Shown: one piece after another, positions 15,601-23,330 of the stretch
How positions within the stretch are numbered: the first letter of the stretch is position 1
Layout of the letters: each line of letters starts with the position of its first letter
Assembly: GCA_030602885.1 (NCBI GenBank)
Contig: JAUVYV010000006.1
Span: 29,913 to 93,912 of the forward strand
From: Phycisphaerales bacterium
GTDB lineage: Bacteria > Planctomycetota > Phycisphaerae > Sedimentisphaerales > Anaerobacaceae
Reading direction: 5' to 3'
DNA: 64,000 nucleotides
Notes under the pieces: generated by a model
Databases searched by the model: none
The model's input: only the letters and a program-made list of their open reading frames with translations
Told to the model about the DNA's origin: nothing
Position numbers and translations under genes: made by a program

Positions 15601-17020
15601 CAAAGTCAACGACCACGCCGTTCTTGAGCGATATGTATTTGCTGTCCTGGCCGCCAATCTCGAATATCGTATCGACTTTCGGGTTCACTATCGCCGCCCC
15701 GGTCGCCTGCGCCGTGATTTCGTTTATGACGATATCGGCTCCTATGAAATCGCCGGTGAGGTATCTGCCCGAGCCGGTTGTTGCCGCACCCAATATCTTC
15801 ACCTTGCCTGCGACTTTCTTTGCGACTATGTCCAGTCCCTGCTGAATTGCCTCCAACGGTCTGCCCGCTGTCATCAGATAGGCCTTGGCGAGGATGCGTT
15901 TGCCTCTATCCATCACGACCACGTTAGTGCTCAACGAGCCGACATCGACCCCAAGGTACGCCTCAATTGGTTCGACGGCCTCGGCAAGCAGATTCTCATA
16001 AACATTGCTTTCGGGCGGGGCCAGCACCGGCTTATCCAAAGGTTCTCGTTGCGGTGCACCGGCCAGTGCCGAGCCATGCTTATGCAGGTAGAGGTCGATT
16101 GCCCCAGTGAGGGCTTCGGCGTCAATGTCCTGCCGTACGGCTTTGCTCCCGGCAACGAGCACCGCACCAATTGCGCCGGTAAAAAAGTGCTCTTTCGGCA
16201 CGAGAAGACCGCCTCTGTCCAGCTCGAAGACCTCTTCCAGTGCGCGGGCCACCCCGACGTTGGCTGCAACACCGCCGGTAAAAATAATCGGTTTTGCAAA
16301 CTGTCGTCCGGAGCCGAGATTATTCTTTAGATTTCGTGCAAGCGCCAGGCACAGCCCGGCGAGAATATCACCGACCGGTGTCGCCTGCTGCTGGAGGTGA
16401 ACCATGTCACTCTTGGCAAAGACCGAGCACCGTCCGGCCATCCTCGGCACGTTCCTGCTCTCAAGAGCCAATCGCCCGAATTCATCCTCGATACTGATGC
16501 CGAGCCGATCCGCCTGCTGGTCCAGAAACGAACCTGTCCCGGCGGCGCAGACGGTGTTCATCGTAAAATCGAGAACCCTGCTGCGGCCGTCTTCCTTTGC
16601 GAGGAATATCAGCTTGCTGTCCTGGCCGCCCATCTCGATGACCGTTGCCTGCGTCAGCTCGGGATAGAGATGTGATATGGCGCAGGCCTGGGCGGGCACC
16701 TCATTTACGAATGGGACATTTAGCAGCCTGGCGATAAACCGACCGGCTGAGCCCGTCAAGGCGATTAGTCCGACCTGTCCGCTGTTGACCTGTTCGAGGG
16801 CTTGCTGCAGCTGTGACCGCACTGTCTCTATGGGTCTTCCTCTGGTGCGCCGATAATCGCAGGATACTATTCGGTAGTCTGCATCGAGCATGACAATGTC
16901 ACTGCTGGTCGAGCCGATGTCGATACCGATGTAAAGTCCTCCCTCCGAGCGCAATGGCTCAACCTGACGCATCTTCGCCTGCCTCGATGAAATAATCCCA
17001 GGTCGCATCGTCTCGTCCAT
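12626..17020 (-). CDS. Giant double-ASKHA acyl-CoA dehydratase activase (BadF/BadG/BcrA/BcrD, DUF2229)
   Basis: This 1464-aa protein has two tandem activase (ASKHA ATPase) domains, a DUF2229-type domain and a dehydratase-like C-terminus. The first domain (about 30-300) has YIGIDIGSTSSD and VCAAGTGSFLDQQ. The second (about 355-620) repeats these as YLGVDVGSLSTN and ACAAGTGSFLEEQ. Each has a paired cysteine (AGRCSVF, GERCTVF) of the kind that holds the bridging 4Fe-4S cluster. DUF2229 follows a Cys-rich CEHCPNHCEIKK linker. By homology it would couple ATP hydrolysis to low-potential electron transfer to a partner enzyme; the substrate is unknown. AGGAGG sits 5 nt upstream of the chosen ATG, so the GTG two codons earlier is disfavoured. 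Confidence 0.9.
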   Translation of the reverse strand: MDETMRPGIISSRQAKMRQVEPLRSEGGLYIGIDIGSTSSDIVMLDADYRIVSCDYRRTRGRPIETVRSQLQQALEQVNSGQVGLIALTGSAGRFIARLLNVPFVNEVPAQACAISHLYPELTQATVIEMGGQDSKLIFLAKEDGRSRVLDFTMNTVCAAGTGSFLDQQADRLGISIEDEFGRLALESRNVPRMAGRCSVFAKSDMVHLQQQATPVGDILAGLCLALARNLKNNLGSGRQFAKPIIFTGGVAANVGVARALEEVFELDRGGLLVPKEHFFTGAIGAVLVAGSKAVRQDIDAEALTGAIDLYLHKHGSALAGAPQREPLDKPVLAPPESNVYENLLAEAVEPIEAYLGVDVGSLSTNVVVMDRGKRILAKAYLMTAGRPLEAIQQGLDIVAKKVAGKVKILGAATTGSGRYLTGDFIGADIVINEITAQATGAAIVNPKVDTIFEIGGQDSKYISLKNGVVVDFEMNHACAAGTGSFLEEQAQRLGISIKDEFANLAFASKGPIKLGERCTVFMESDLLSYQQQGAEISDLVAGLSYSIVANYLNRVVGRRKIGNNICFQGGTAFNKAVWAAFEKVVGKPIMVPDHHEVTGALGAAAIAAEYMQKKAVKPGQTPAGKFRGFENLVSAGYSVESFTCEHCPNHCEIKKVKLPGAEPLHYGSRCDRYNLKKAAHRTTRFDAFGYYRRKLLEYAGLTDTDSSGISTGRKTIGIPMALTSWQLLPLFCRFFGELGFEIVLSGNTDKQTIRMGVESVTAQTCFPVKVAHGHIAELVSRKVDYIFLPSIVSMTASYPENEHSQLCPYVQSFCYQAKTAFADKLGDTQILSAEIRLGEGQRLIRKGFLDIGRQLKLSSGAVRKALGEAFSAQAGFESAVKRKGREIIDQIEPGDRLFVLVSRPYNGCDDGVNLQLPKKLAEHGAEAIPLDMLDLGQADLSDEDLHRSTYWSYGQKILRAAEVIKTDKRLFGIYLSNFSCGPDSFLMTFFKDIMADKPSLLLEIDEHSADAGIITRLEAFLESMKNYEPERISDAAPTGPIKRPAKAAGIGPERTLYIPYMGDAAYGLAACFRAYAQPAKVMPVADEAALLMGRAYTTGKECLPCAITTGELLKIVGAEDFEPDKAAFFMPSTSGPCRFGMYNCMHKLILKYAGAQGVAVVSPNQDSNFYADFVHSFDGSTTGTFMKDTWISVVGPDLLHKAFLRIRPFAVDRQAAQRIYNESVSRWVQAVEARTSFSAKKQLMRDMAGRLAAIELNGQMRKPRIGIVGEIYVRNHPFANRHIIARLEELGAVCDLASLAEWIYYTNFTRISTAGRKRQFRNLFGNLVQNHFQHKLEKALARPLEERFGPLAERPVEHVIELAKPYLHVSFEGEAILSIGKTVEYYRDGFGGVVNVMPFSCMPSTIVSSQTRRLSADCGDMPILNISFDGQEDATLTTRLEAFVEQVASREETNVTAGELISA

Positions 17021-17315
17021 GCTCACCTCCTTGACTTTTTCATCCGCCGGCCCCGGCGGCGGTTTGCCATTTCGGCGCCTTATGATAGCTCTTTTCCGGA
17101 TAAGGGCAAGTGTTTTACATCACACATTCCGCTCTTTGTGCGTCCGCCGGTTCGAGACTGTCCATGCCGTATCTGCAGGCGTACCCGGCGAGCCGACACA
17201 AAAGTTTTGTTGGATTCCGATGTGGTTTTTGCGTACAATTTCGCTCTGCCGGTGCGAGTGTGCCCGGCTGGGCAAGTGACGGAATCGATGGACTTTGGAC
17301 GGTTGGTTAACTGTA

Positions 17316-18161
17316 ATGGAAGTTGTAGTCGCGGACAAATGTGGATTTTGCCCCGGCGTGAATAACGCCATCCGTATCGCCGAGAAGATACTCGCCGACC
17401 ATGAAGAGGTCTATTGTCTCGGGCCGATTATTCACAATAAAGATGTTGTCGAGCAGCTGGCTGAAAAGGGTCTGAGGACGGTTGACGATGTGGAACAGAT
17501 CAAGGCAGGTGCGACGGTCCTGATTCGCTCACACGGAGCCGCTCCCGAACAGATGACCAGACTCAGCCAAAAGGGTGTCAACATCGTCGATGCCACCTGC
17601 GTGCTCGTAAAACGCCTCCAGCAGATTGCTTCTCAGATGCAAAAGGACGGCTACAAGGTTGTCATCATCGGCGACAAGAACCATCCCGAGGTACAGGCGG
17701 TCGCCGGCTGCATGTCGGAGGCAATTGTCATTGCCGACGAGTCGGATTTGCACAAGATCGCCGAGAACGCGAAATTGGGTGTTGTCTGCCAGACCACACA
17801 GAGTCCCGAGTTTTTCAGCTCGATGCTTTGCGCGATAGTCAGGTGCAGCTTCAGCGAGGTGAAAGTAGTCAATACGTTGTGCAAAGAAGCCGTAAAGAGG
17901 CAAGAGTCCGCTGTGGAATTGTGCAGGCGGGTCGATATAATGTTCGTGCTGGGCAGCCTTGAAAGTGCCAATACGCGCAAACTGGCCGAACTATGCAAAA
18001 AATACAATAAGCAAACGTTTCATTTGCAAAACTGGCAGGAATTTGATATAGGTATAGGTTTTGGCAAAAAGGTGGCTGGCGTGACAGCAGGGGCTTCGAC
18101 CCCTGAGTGGATAATCGGCGAGTTTGTCGAAAAGCTAAAAGCCCTTGATCGGCCCTTGTGA
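17316..18161 (+). CDS. ispH: 4-hydroxy-3-methylbut-2-enyl diphosphate reductase
   Basis: This 281-aa Fe-S enzyme makes IPP and DMAPP in the last step of the MEP isoprenoid pathway. Cluster cysteines are seen in CGFCPGV (Cys12), in DATCVLV and in NTLCKEA. Substrate-binding residues are in GPIIHN, RSHGAAP, KNHPEVQ, CQTTQSPE, ESANTRKL and the C-terminal TAGASTPEW. The start is set at the ATG beginning MEVVVADKCG, which matches the family N-terminus; an in-frame TTG 21 nt earlier is less likely. It is divergent from the giant activase, with about 290 nt between them in which I see no convincing promoter. Confidence 0.95.
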   Translation: MEVVVADKCGFCPGVNNAIRIAEKILADHEEVYCLGPIIHNKDVVEQLAEKGLRTVDDVEQIKAGATVLIRSHGAAPEQMTRLSQKGVNIVDATCVLVKRLQQIASQMQKDGYKVVIIGDKNHPEVQAVAGCMSEAIVIADESDLHKIAENAKLGVVCQTTQSPEFFSSMLCAIVRCSFSEVKVVNTLCKEAVKRQESAVELCRRVDIMFVLGSLESANTRKLAELCKKYNKQTFHLQNWQEFDIGIGFGKKVAGVTAGASTPEWIIGEFVEKLKALDRPL

Positions 18162-18337
18162 TGCCGCTGAGCCGGGGCGAACATTTGGATGTGTTGCATT
18201 TGCTGCGTGGGCAAGTGCATTTTCATATATGATTAACTCAAAACAGAACTTGTGTAGCGTTGCACAATGGCCTCTCAGCGTAAATGTGGGGCGCTGAAAG
18301 GAAAGCAAATTGAGACTCCACAAAGGGAAAATCGTTT

Positions 18338-20461
18338 ATGGTAGATAGAAACATAGTCAACAGGTTGGGAATTTCCGAGCAGCAGCTCGACCAGCAGGTC
18401 GGTGAGATGTTCGGTGAGGAGGAAAATCAGTTCCTCGAAGAGGTCTTACGAGTGAAGGTGGATTCACACCTGCCCGGGACTATATTGAAGGGCAAAATAG
18501 TATCACAAATCGGCAATGACGTTATTGTCGAGGTCGGCCTCAAAAGCGAAGGTGTTGTCGAGGCGAGCGAGTTTGCCGACCCGGAAGAAATCACCCCCGG
18601 AAAAGAAATAGAGGTCCTGCTCGAAGAAACGGACTCCGAAAGCGGCCTTATCCTGCTCAGCAAGCACAAGGCGGACCGTATCCGCGGCTGGGAGAACATC
18701 ATAAACACGAAAAAGGAAGGAGACATCGTCACCGGCAGGGTCATACGCCGCATCAAAGGCGGTTTGCTTGTGGATATCAGTGTGCCGGTTTTCCTGCCCG
18801 CCTCGCAGGTCGATATCAGAAGGCCCGGCGATATCAGCCGCTTCATCGGAAGGGAAGTCGAGTGCGTCATCCTCAAGATTGATATCGAAGGTCGAAATAT
18901 CGTTATCTCCAGACGCAAGCTGATTGAGGACGAACGGCGGGTCAGCAAAGAGAAGATACTCTCCGAGATTGAGGCCGGCCAGCTGCGCAAAGGCGTCGTT
19001 AAGAATATTGCGGATTTTGGTGTCTTTGTGGACCTGGGCGGTCTGGACGGGCTGCTGCATATTTCCGACCTTAGCTGGGGCAGAATCAGCCATCCGTCTG
19101 AAGTCGTCAAGATCGATGAGGAAATCGAGTGTGTTGTAATCGGTGTTGACAAGGAAAACGAGAAGATATCGCTGGGGCTCAAGCAAAAGACCCCAAGCCC
19201 GTGGGAAGATGTCGAGCAGCGATATCCCATTGGAACCAGGGTAAGTGGCAAGATAGTAAATATTATGAACTACGGCGTGTTTGTGCGACTTGAGGACGGT
19301 ATTGAAGGCCTTGTTCACATCAGCGAGATGAGCTGGACAAAACGGCTCAATCACCCCAGCGAAATGGTCGGTCTCGACGATGAGGTCGAGGTCGTTGTGC
19401 TTAACGTCAACAAGGACAAGCAGGAGATATCGCTCGGTCTGAAACAGACCGAGACCAATCCCTGGAGCGTTGCATCTCAGAAGTATCCGCCTGGGACGGT
19501 TGTCACGGCCATCGTGCGCGGTGTTACCAACTATGGCGCCTTTGTTGAAATCGAGGAGGGAATTGACGGGATGATACACATTTCGGACCTTAGCTGGACC
19601 CGCAAGTTCAGCCATCCCAACGAGGCCGTCCAGAAGAGCGAAGAGGTAAAGTGTGTTGTCCTGGACATCGACCCCGACAAACAACGCGTATCATTAGGCG
19701 TCAAACAGTTGACCGAAGACCCGTGGGCGCGTGCAATTCCTGAAAAGTATATCCCCGGACACATCATAAAGGGCAAGATCACCAAGCTGACCAATTTCGG
19801 CGCCTTTGTCGAGCTTGAGCCGGACCTTGAGGGTCTTCTGCACGTCTCTGAATTGGCCGACCACAAGATCAAAAAGCCCCAGGACGTCGTGAAAGTCGGC
19901 GATGAGCTGGAAGTGAAGATATTAAAGGTCGATACCGACGCACGTAAGATCGGCTTGTCTCTACGACGAGCGCAATGGGCCGCCGAGGAGCAGGCCGCCG
20001 AAGGCGAGACACCTAAGAGAACAATACCTGTTGGCGTACAAACCGTCCTCTCAGATTCCGAAGCCGAAAAACCTGTCGCCGCCGACAAGCCCGCCGAACG
20101 GGCTGAGACTACTGAGCCGAAAGAGCAGACACAGCAAGCCGACCACGGCGAAGTTGAGCCAACACAGCAAGCTGAACAAGAGCCGCAACCTCAGACCACT
20201 ACCGACATTAGTCCCGAACCTGTAAAGGAAGTCACCGAGCCGGCAGAGGAAGCCACCGAGCCGGCAAAGGAGGCCACCGAGCCAGCAGAGGAAGCCACCG
20301 AGCCGGCAAAGGAGACCACCGGGCCGGCAGAGAAAGCCACCGATCCTGCAAAGGAGGCCACCGAGCCGGCAGAGGAGGCCACCGAACCAGCAAAGGAAAC
20401 CGGCGAGCCGGTGATGGAAGCTGAGGGTGATGCCGATTCGCTCGAAAAAGACCCGGCTTGA
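18338..20461 (+). CDS. rpsA: 30S ribosomal protein S1 with repetitive acidic tail
   Basis: A 707-aa S1 protein helps the 30S subunit bind mRNA. Six OB-fold S1 domains are visible, at about 45-115, 128-195, 212-282, 297-369, 384-456 and 471-545. The later four carry the NYGVFV/NFGAFV and GLxHISxLSW signatures. After domain 6 comes a tail of about 150 residues rich in Ala, Glu, Pro and Thr, including eight near-perfect heptads. That makes it longer than the usual 550-600 residues. AAAGGGAAA precedes the ATG. A hairpin terminator follows about 130 nt after the stop. Confidence 0.95.
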   Translation: MVDRNIVNRLGISEQQLDQQVGEMFGEEENQFLEEVLRVKVDSHLPGTILKGKIVSQIGNDVIVEVGLKSEGVVEASEFADPEEITPGKEIEVLLEETDSESGLILLSKHKADRIRGWENIINTKKEGDIVTGRVIRRIKGGLLVDISVPVFLPASQVDIRRPGDISRFIGREVECVILKIDIEGRNIVISRRKLIEDERRVSKEKILSEIEAGQLRKGVVKNIADFGVFVDLGGLDGLLHISDLSWGRISHPSEVVKIDEEIECVVIGVDKENEKISLGLKQKTPSPWEDVEQRYPIGTRVSGKIVNIMNYGVFVRLEDGIEGLVHISEMSWTKRLNHPSEMVGLDDEVEVVVLNVNKDKQEISLGLKQTETNPWSVASQKYPPGTVVTAIVRGVTNYGAFVEIEEGIDGMIHISDLSWTRKFSHPNEAVQKSEEVKCVVLDIDPDKQRVSLGVKQLTEDPWARAIPEKYIPGHIIKGKITKLTNFGAFVELEPDLEGLLHVSELADHKIKKPQDVVKVGDELEVKILKVDTDARKIGLSLRRAQWAAEEQAAEGETPKRTIPVGVQTVLSDSEAEKPVAADKPAERAETTEPKEQTQQADHGEVEPTQQAEQEPQPQTTTDISPEPVKEVTEPAEEATEPAKEATEPAEEATEPAKETTGPAEKATDPAKEATEPAEEATEPAKETGEPVMEAEGDADSLEKDPA
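20234..20401 (+). repeat. Eight 21-bp tandem repeats in rpsA tail
   Basis: Eight consecutive 21-bp units each encode a heptad of the form T(E/D/G)PA(E/K)(E/K)(A/T). They alternate mostly between TEPAEEA and TEPAKEA/T. The units stay in frame and encode an acidic, extended, probably disordered linker. Copy number is likely to vary between strains by slippage. Confidence 0.9.
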
Positions 20462-20592
20462 TACCGATAATAAACAGCCGGCCGTAAATCAGAAAAGCAA
20501 CAGGGGCCTGTCCGCTTAATAGCAAGGTCCCTTTCCGTTATTATCGCTGGCTCACTTCCGTCAGCTAAACCACGACCCCCTTTCAACCGATA

Positions 20593-20628
20593 CCTCCACC
20601 GGGTTTAGCCCCCGGCGGAGGATTCTTT
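20593..20628 (+). terminator. Hairpin terminator after rpsA
   Basis: CCTCCACCGGG and CCCGGCGGAGG form an 11-bp stem with one A-C mismatch around a 7-nt loop, followed by ATTCTTTCT. It lies between rpsA and the sigma factor gene. Confidence 0.6.
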
Positions 20629-20712
20629 CTCCATCGCTGTGAAAACGGTTGACTGTTCTTGTGGCCCTTGCTGCTGAGGTCGAGAGACCTTTCGGCTGGG
20701 CGGGAGTGAACC

Positions 20713-21534
20713 ATAGCTTTTGACGTAACCATAAAAGACTACCTCAAGGAAATAGATGAGGCGCCGCTGCTGACCGCCGCCGAAGAGCGATATCTCGGAA
20801 AACTGGTCATTGAAGAGCACGACCCGGTCGCAAGAGAGCAGCTTGTGCGCAGTAATCTGCGCCTCGTGGTCAGCATAGCCAAGAGATACGCCAACCGAAG
20901 TATGGGTATTGGAGACCTCATTGAGGAAGGCAACCTCGGGCTTATCAGGGCGGTCGATTATTTTGACCCGGACCGTGGGACCCGATTCAGCACTTATGCT
21001 GCCTGGTGGATAAAGCAAAGTATCAAAAGCGCGCTTCTGACGGATATAAGACCCGTCCATGTGCCCAGCTATATGATTGGGCTGATGAATCGATGGCGTC
21101 ACACCGCCGCTGAGCTCCAGAACAAGCTGGGCAGAAAGCCGGATGTTGAGGAAATGGCCGATGTAATGCGCCTGCCTCTTCGAAAGGCCGGAATCATACA
21201 TGAGACCGTCAAGATACTCAGTACCGTAAAGGACAGCAGCGAGGTCGATGACTCCGAGGAGAACCAGACCTTCGAGTCCACTTTGCGATGTCACGATACG
21301 AGCAAACCCGAGGATGAGCTGGTTGCGCATGAAGAGCAGGCCAAAGCTCTCACGCTGCTCGACGAGATCACCCCTCGCGAAGCCCGAATACTGACCATGC
21401 ATTACGGGCTCAACGGCGACAAGCCCCTCACCTTGAAGGAGATTGCCGCCGAATTGGGCCTGACACGCGAGCGAATCAGACAGATTCAGCACGAAGCACT
21501 GATGAAGCTTTACGAGTACATGAATGAAGACTAA
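20713..21534 (+). CDS. RNA polymerase sigma-70 factor (RpoD/SigA-like) with apparent AUA start
   Basis: The domain content demands a protein of about 273 aa. Region 1.2 begins FDVTIKDYLKEIDEAPLLTAAEE; region 2 has RSNLRLVVSIAKRY, GDLIEEGNLGL, FDPDRGTRFSTYAAWWIKQ; region 3 follows; region 4 is EIAAELGLTRERIRQIQHEAL. The only codon before AFDVT that follows an in-frame stop (TGA, 20707-20709) and sits behind a ribosome site (GGGAG, 6-7 nt upstream) is ATA at 20713. No ATG, GTG or TTG occurs before the GTG at 20845, which would remove region 1.2 and part of region 2. It is either a true AUA start or a base error for ATG. It is likely a principal or stationary-phase-type sigma factor. Confidence 0.85.
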   Translation: MAFDVTIKDYLKEIDEAPLLTAAEERYLGKLVIEEHDPVAREQLVRSNLRLVVSIAKRYANRSMGIGDLIEEGNLGLIRAVDYFDPDRGTRFSTYAAWWIKQSIKSALLTDIRPVHVPSYMIGLMNRWRHTAAELQNKLGRKPDVEEMADVMRLPLRKAGIIHETVKILSTVKDSSEVDDSEENQTFESTLRCHDTSKPEDELVAHEEQAKALTLLDEITPREARILTMHYGLNGDKPLTLKEIAAELGLTRERIRQIQHEALMKLYEYMNED

Positions 21535-21648
21535 TCCTGGCTTTTGCCGATTGGCCTTGCATTTCTGCGATAATCTGATAAATATAACAGCCCGGCAGGC
21601 TCGTGCTCCCATGCGTTAAGCCCGATGTGTGGCGTTTCTTGTGCTGAT

Positions 21649-22176
21649 ATGGTGACTGTCAAAATGAGACTACAAGATTACATTCGTGACATACCCGACT
21701 GGCCGAAAAAGGGCATCCTGTTTCGCGACATAACGCCTTTGCTGGCCGACGCCGAGGCGTTCGGCTGTGCTGTCGATATGCTCTGTGCCGCCTTTCCGGA
21801 CACCGCTGTTGACTATGTTGCCGCCGTTGAAGCCAGAGGTTTTATCTTCGGCTCTGCGGTGGCAAGAAAGCTCAACGTCGGCTTCGTGCCGATACGCAAA
21901 AAGGATAAACTCCCCTTCAAGACCGAAAGCATCACCTACGAGCTCGAATACGGAACCGATACGCTGCAGGTGCACGCCGATGCCGTCGGCAAAGATGCCA
22001 ATGTCCTGATGATTGACGACCTGCTGGCGACGGGCGGGACCATGGCCGCTGCCTGCAGGCTCATCGAAAAGATCGGCGGCCGAGTCGTCGGTGTCGCCTT
22101 TCTTATTGAACTGGCGCAACTCGGTGGAGCTAAAAAACTGACCGGCTATGACTTCAAATCCGTCATTCGTTATTGA
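21649..22176 (+). CDS. apt: Adenine phosphoribosyltransferase
   Basis: This roughly 175-aa salvage enzyme converts adenine and PRPP to AMP. Family features are LQDYIRDIPDWPKKGILFRDITPL at the N-terminus, VEARGFIFGSAVA, the flexible loop RKKDKLPFKTES, and the PRPP loop VLMIDDLLATGGT. Starts at 21625, 21649 and 21664 are all in frame. The family N-terminus fits 21649 or 21664, and no strong ribosome site decides between them. Its stop overlaps a possible TTG start of aroB, so the two genes are probably one operon with the downstream aldolase-like gene. Confidence 0.93.
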   Translation: MVTVKMRLQDYIRDIPDWPKKGILFRDITPLLADAEAFGCAVDMLCAAFPDTAVDYVAAVEARGFIFGSAVARKLNVGFVPIRKKDKLPFKTESITYELEYGTDTLQVHADAVGKDANVLMIDDLLATGGTMAAACRLIEKIGGRVVGVAFLIELAQLGGAKKLTGYDFKSVIRY

Positions 22177-22193
22177 CAGTCTTCGAGACCAAA

Positions 22194-23306
22194 ATGTCCG
22201 ACCACTCTCCAACCTCAGAGCTTGATGTTACAGTGCCGTCTGTGCCGGCCAAAACCTGTAAGATACGAATCGGCACAAATATTCTGACTTCTCTCTGGGC
22301 CGAGATAGAAGCGCAGTTCGAACACCTGGCCAAGTTTGTTGTCACCGATGAAAACCTTGTATCGGCGGGCCACCTGCATGACTTGCTGTCGTCAAGAGAT
22401 GTCCCCACGTTTGTTATCAGCCCGCCGGGAGAGACCTCAAAGAACATCGATACCGTCACGGCGATAGTAGAGCAGATGGAGAAGGTGTATCTCGGCAGAG
22501 ATACCGTCGTCGTTGCTCTCGGCGGCGGGACCGTCGGTGACATCGCCGGCTTCGCAGCCGCTATTTTCAAAAGGGGGGTTCCTGTCGTTCAAATACCCAC
22601 CACAACGGTCGCCCAGGCCGACTCCGCGGTAGGGGGAAAGACAGGCGTCGATTCATCTGTCAGCAAAAACGCCTTCGGCGCCTTCTGGCAGCCCACTGCC
22701 GTCTATGTCGATGTTGCCACGCTGAAAACGCTCGATGACCGCCAGTTCCGCGCCGGACTGGTCGAATCCGTCAAACACGCTGTCATCGCCGACGCCGGGT
22801 ACTTCGAATTTCTCGACGAGAATCTCGATGCTGTCCTCTCGCGCGACTGTGCCGTACTTGAAAAACTCGCGTACTACAACTGCCAAATCAAGGCCCGCGT
22901 TGTCGAAGCCGACCCTACCGAGAAGAACCGGCGAAGGATGCTTAATTACGGCCATACCATCGGCCATGCCGTCGAATCCGCAAGTGGTTTTGAACTGCTG
23001 CACGGCGAGGCCGTCGCCATCGGGATGATTGCCGCCGGTCTGATAGAAATTCAGCTCGGCCTCGGTGACCGGGCCAGACTTTCCGGAATCAGAAACATCC
23101 TCGAACGCCTGCACGTTCCCGTGTCCCTGCCGAAGGGGCTGGACAAAGAACGGTTAATTGAGATTATCAAACATGACAAAAAGGCGATAAATAGGTGGCC
23201 TAAATTCGTTCTAATTGATAAAATAGCAAACGTATATTGCCAGGAGGGGCAATGGGCCGTCGAGGTCGGACAGGAGGTCGTCGAAAAAGTCCTCGATGAA
23301 CTTTAA
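22194..23306 (+). CDS. aroB: 3-dehydroquinate synthase
   Basis: This 370-aa enzyme converts DAHP to 3-dehydroquinate in the shikimate pathway, using NAD and zinc. Typical segments are PPGETSKN, ALGGGTVGDIAGFAAA (NAD binding), PTTTVAQADSAVGGKTGVD, the EADPTEKNRRRMLNYGHTIGHAVE stretch holding zinc-ligand histidine and basic residues, and LLHGEAVAIGM with another zinc histidine. The ATG at 22194 is chosen; an in-frame TTG at 22173 overlaps the apt stop and would add seven residues. It lies 24 nt upstream of the aldolase-like gene. Confidence 0.95.
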   Translation: MSDHSPTSELDVTVPSVPAKTCKIRIGTNILTSLWAEIEAQFEHLAKFVVTDENLVSAGHLHDLLSSRDVPTFVISPPGETSKNIDTVTAIVEQMEKVYLGRDTVVVALGGGTVGDIAGFAAAIFKRGVPVVQIPTTTVAQADSAVGGKTGVDSSVSKNAFGAFWQPTAVYVDVATLKTLDDRQFRAGLVESVKHAVIADAGYFEFLDENLDAVLSRDCAVLEKLAYYNCQIKARVVEADPTEKNRRRMLNYGHTIGHAVESASGFELLHGEAVAIGMIAAGLIEIQLGLGDRARLSGIRNILERLHVPVSLPKGLDKERLIEIIKHDKKAINRWPKFVLIDKIANVYCQEGQWAVEVGQEVVEKVLDEL

Positions 23307-23330
23307 AAAATATAGACGAAAGGTAAACCT

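Noticed and set aside
17021..17315. Promoter TTGGAT-18-TACAAT upstream of ispH
   Set aside because: The -35 box matches in only three positions, so support is too weak.
18503..19684. 393-codon open frame antisense to rpsA
   Set aside because: It is a mirror frame of the six conserved S1 domains in GC-rich DNA, and the sense-strand gene is beyond doubt.
20845..21534. Sigma factor starting at GTG 20845
   Set aside because: It would lose region 1.2 and part of region 2 although clear homology continues upstream to 20713.
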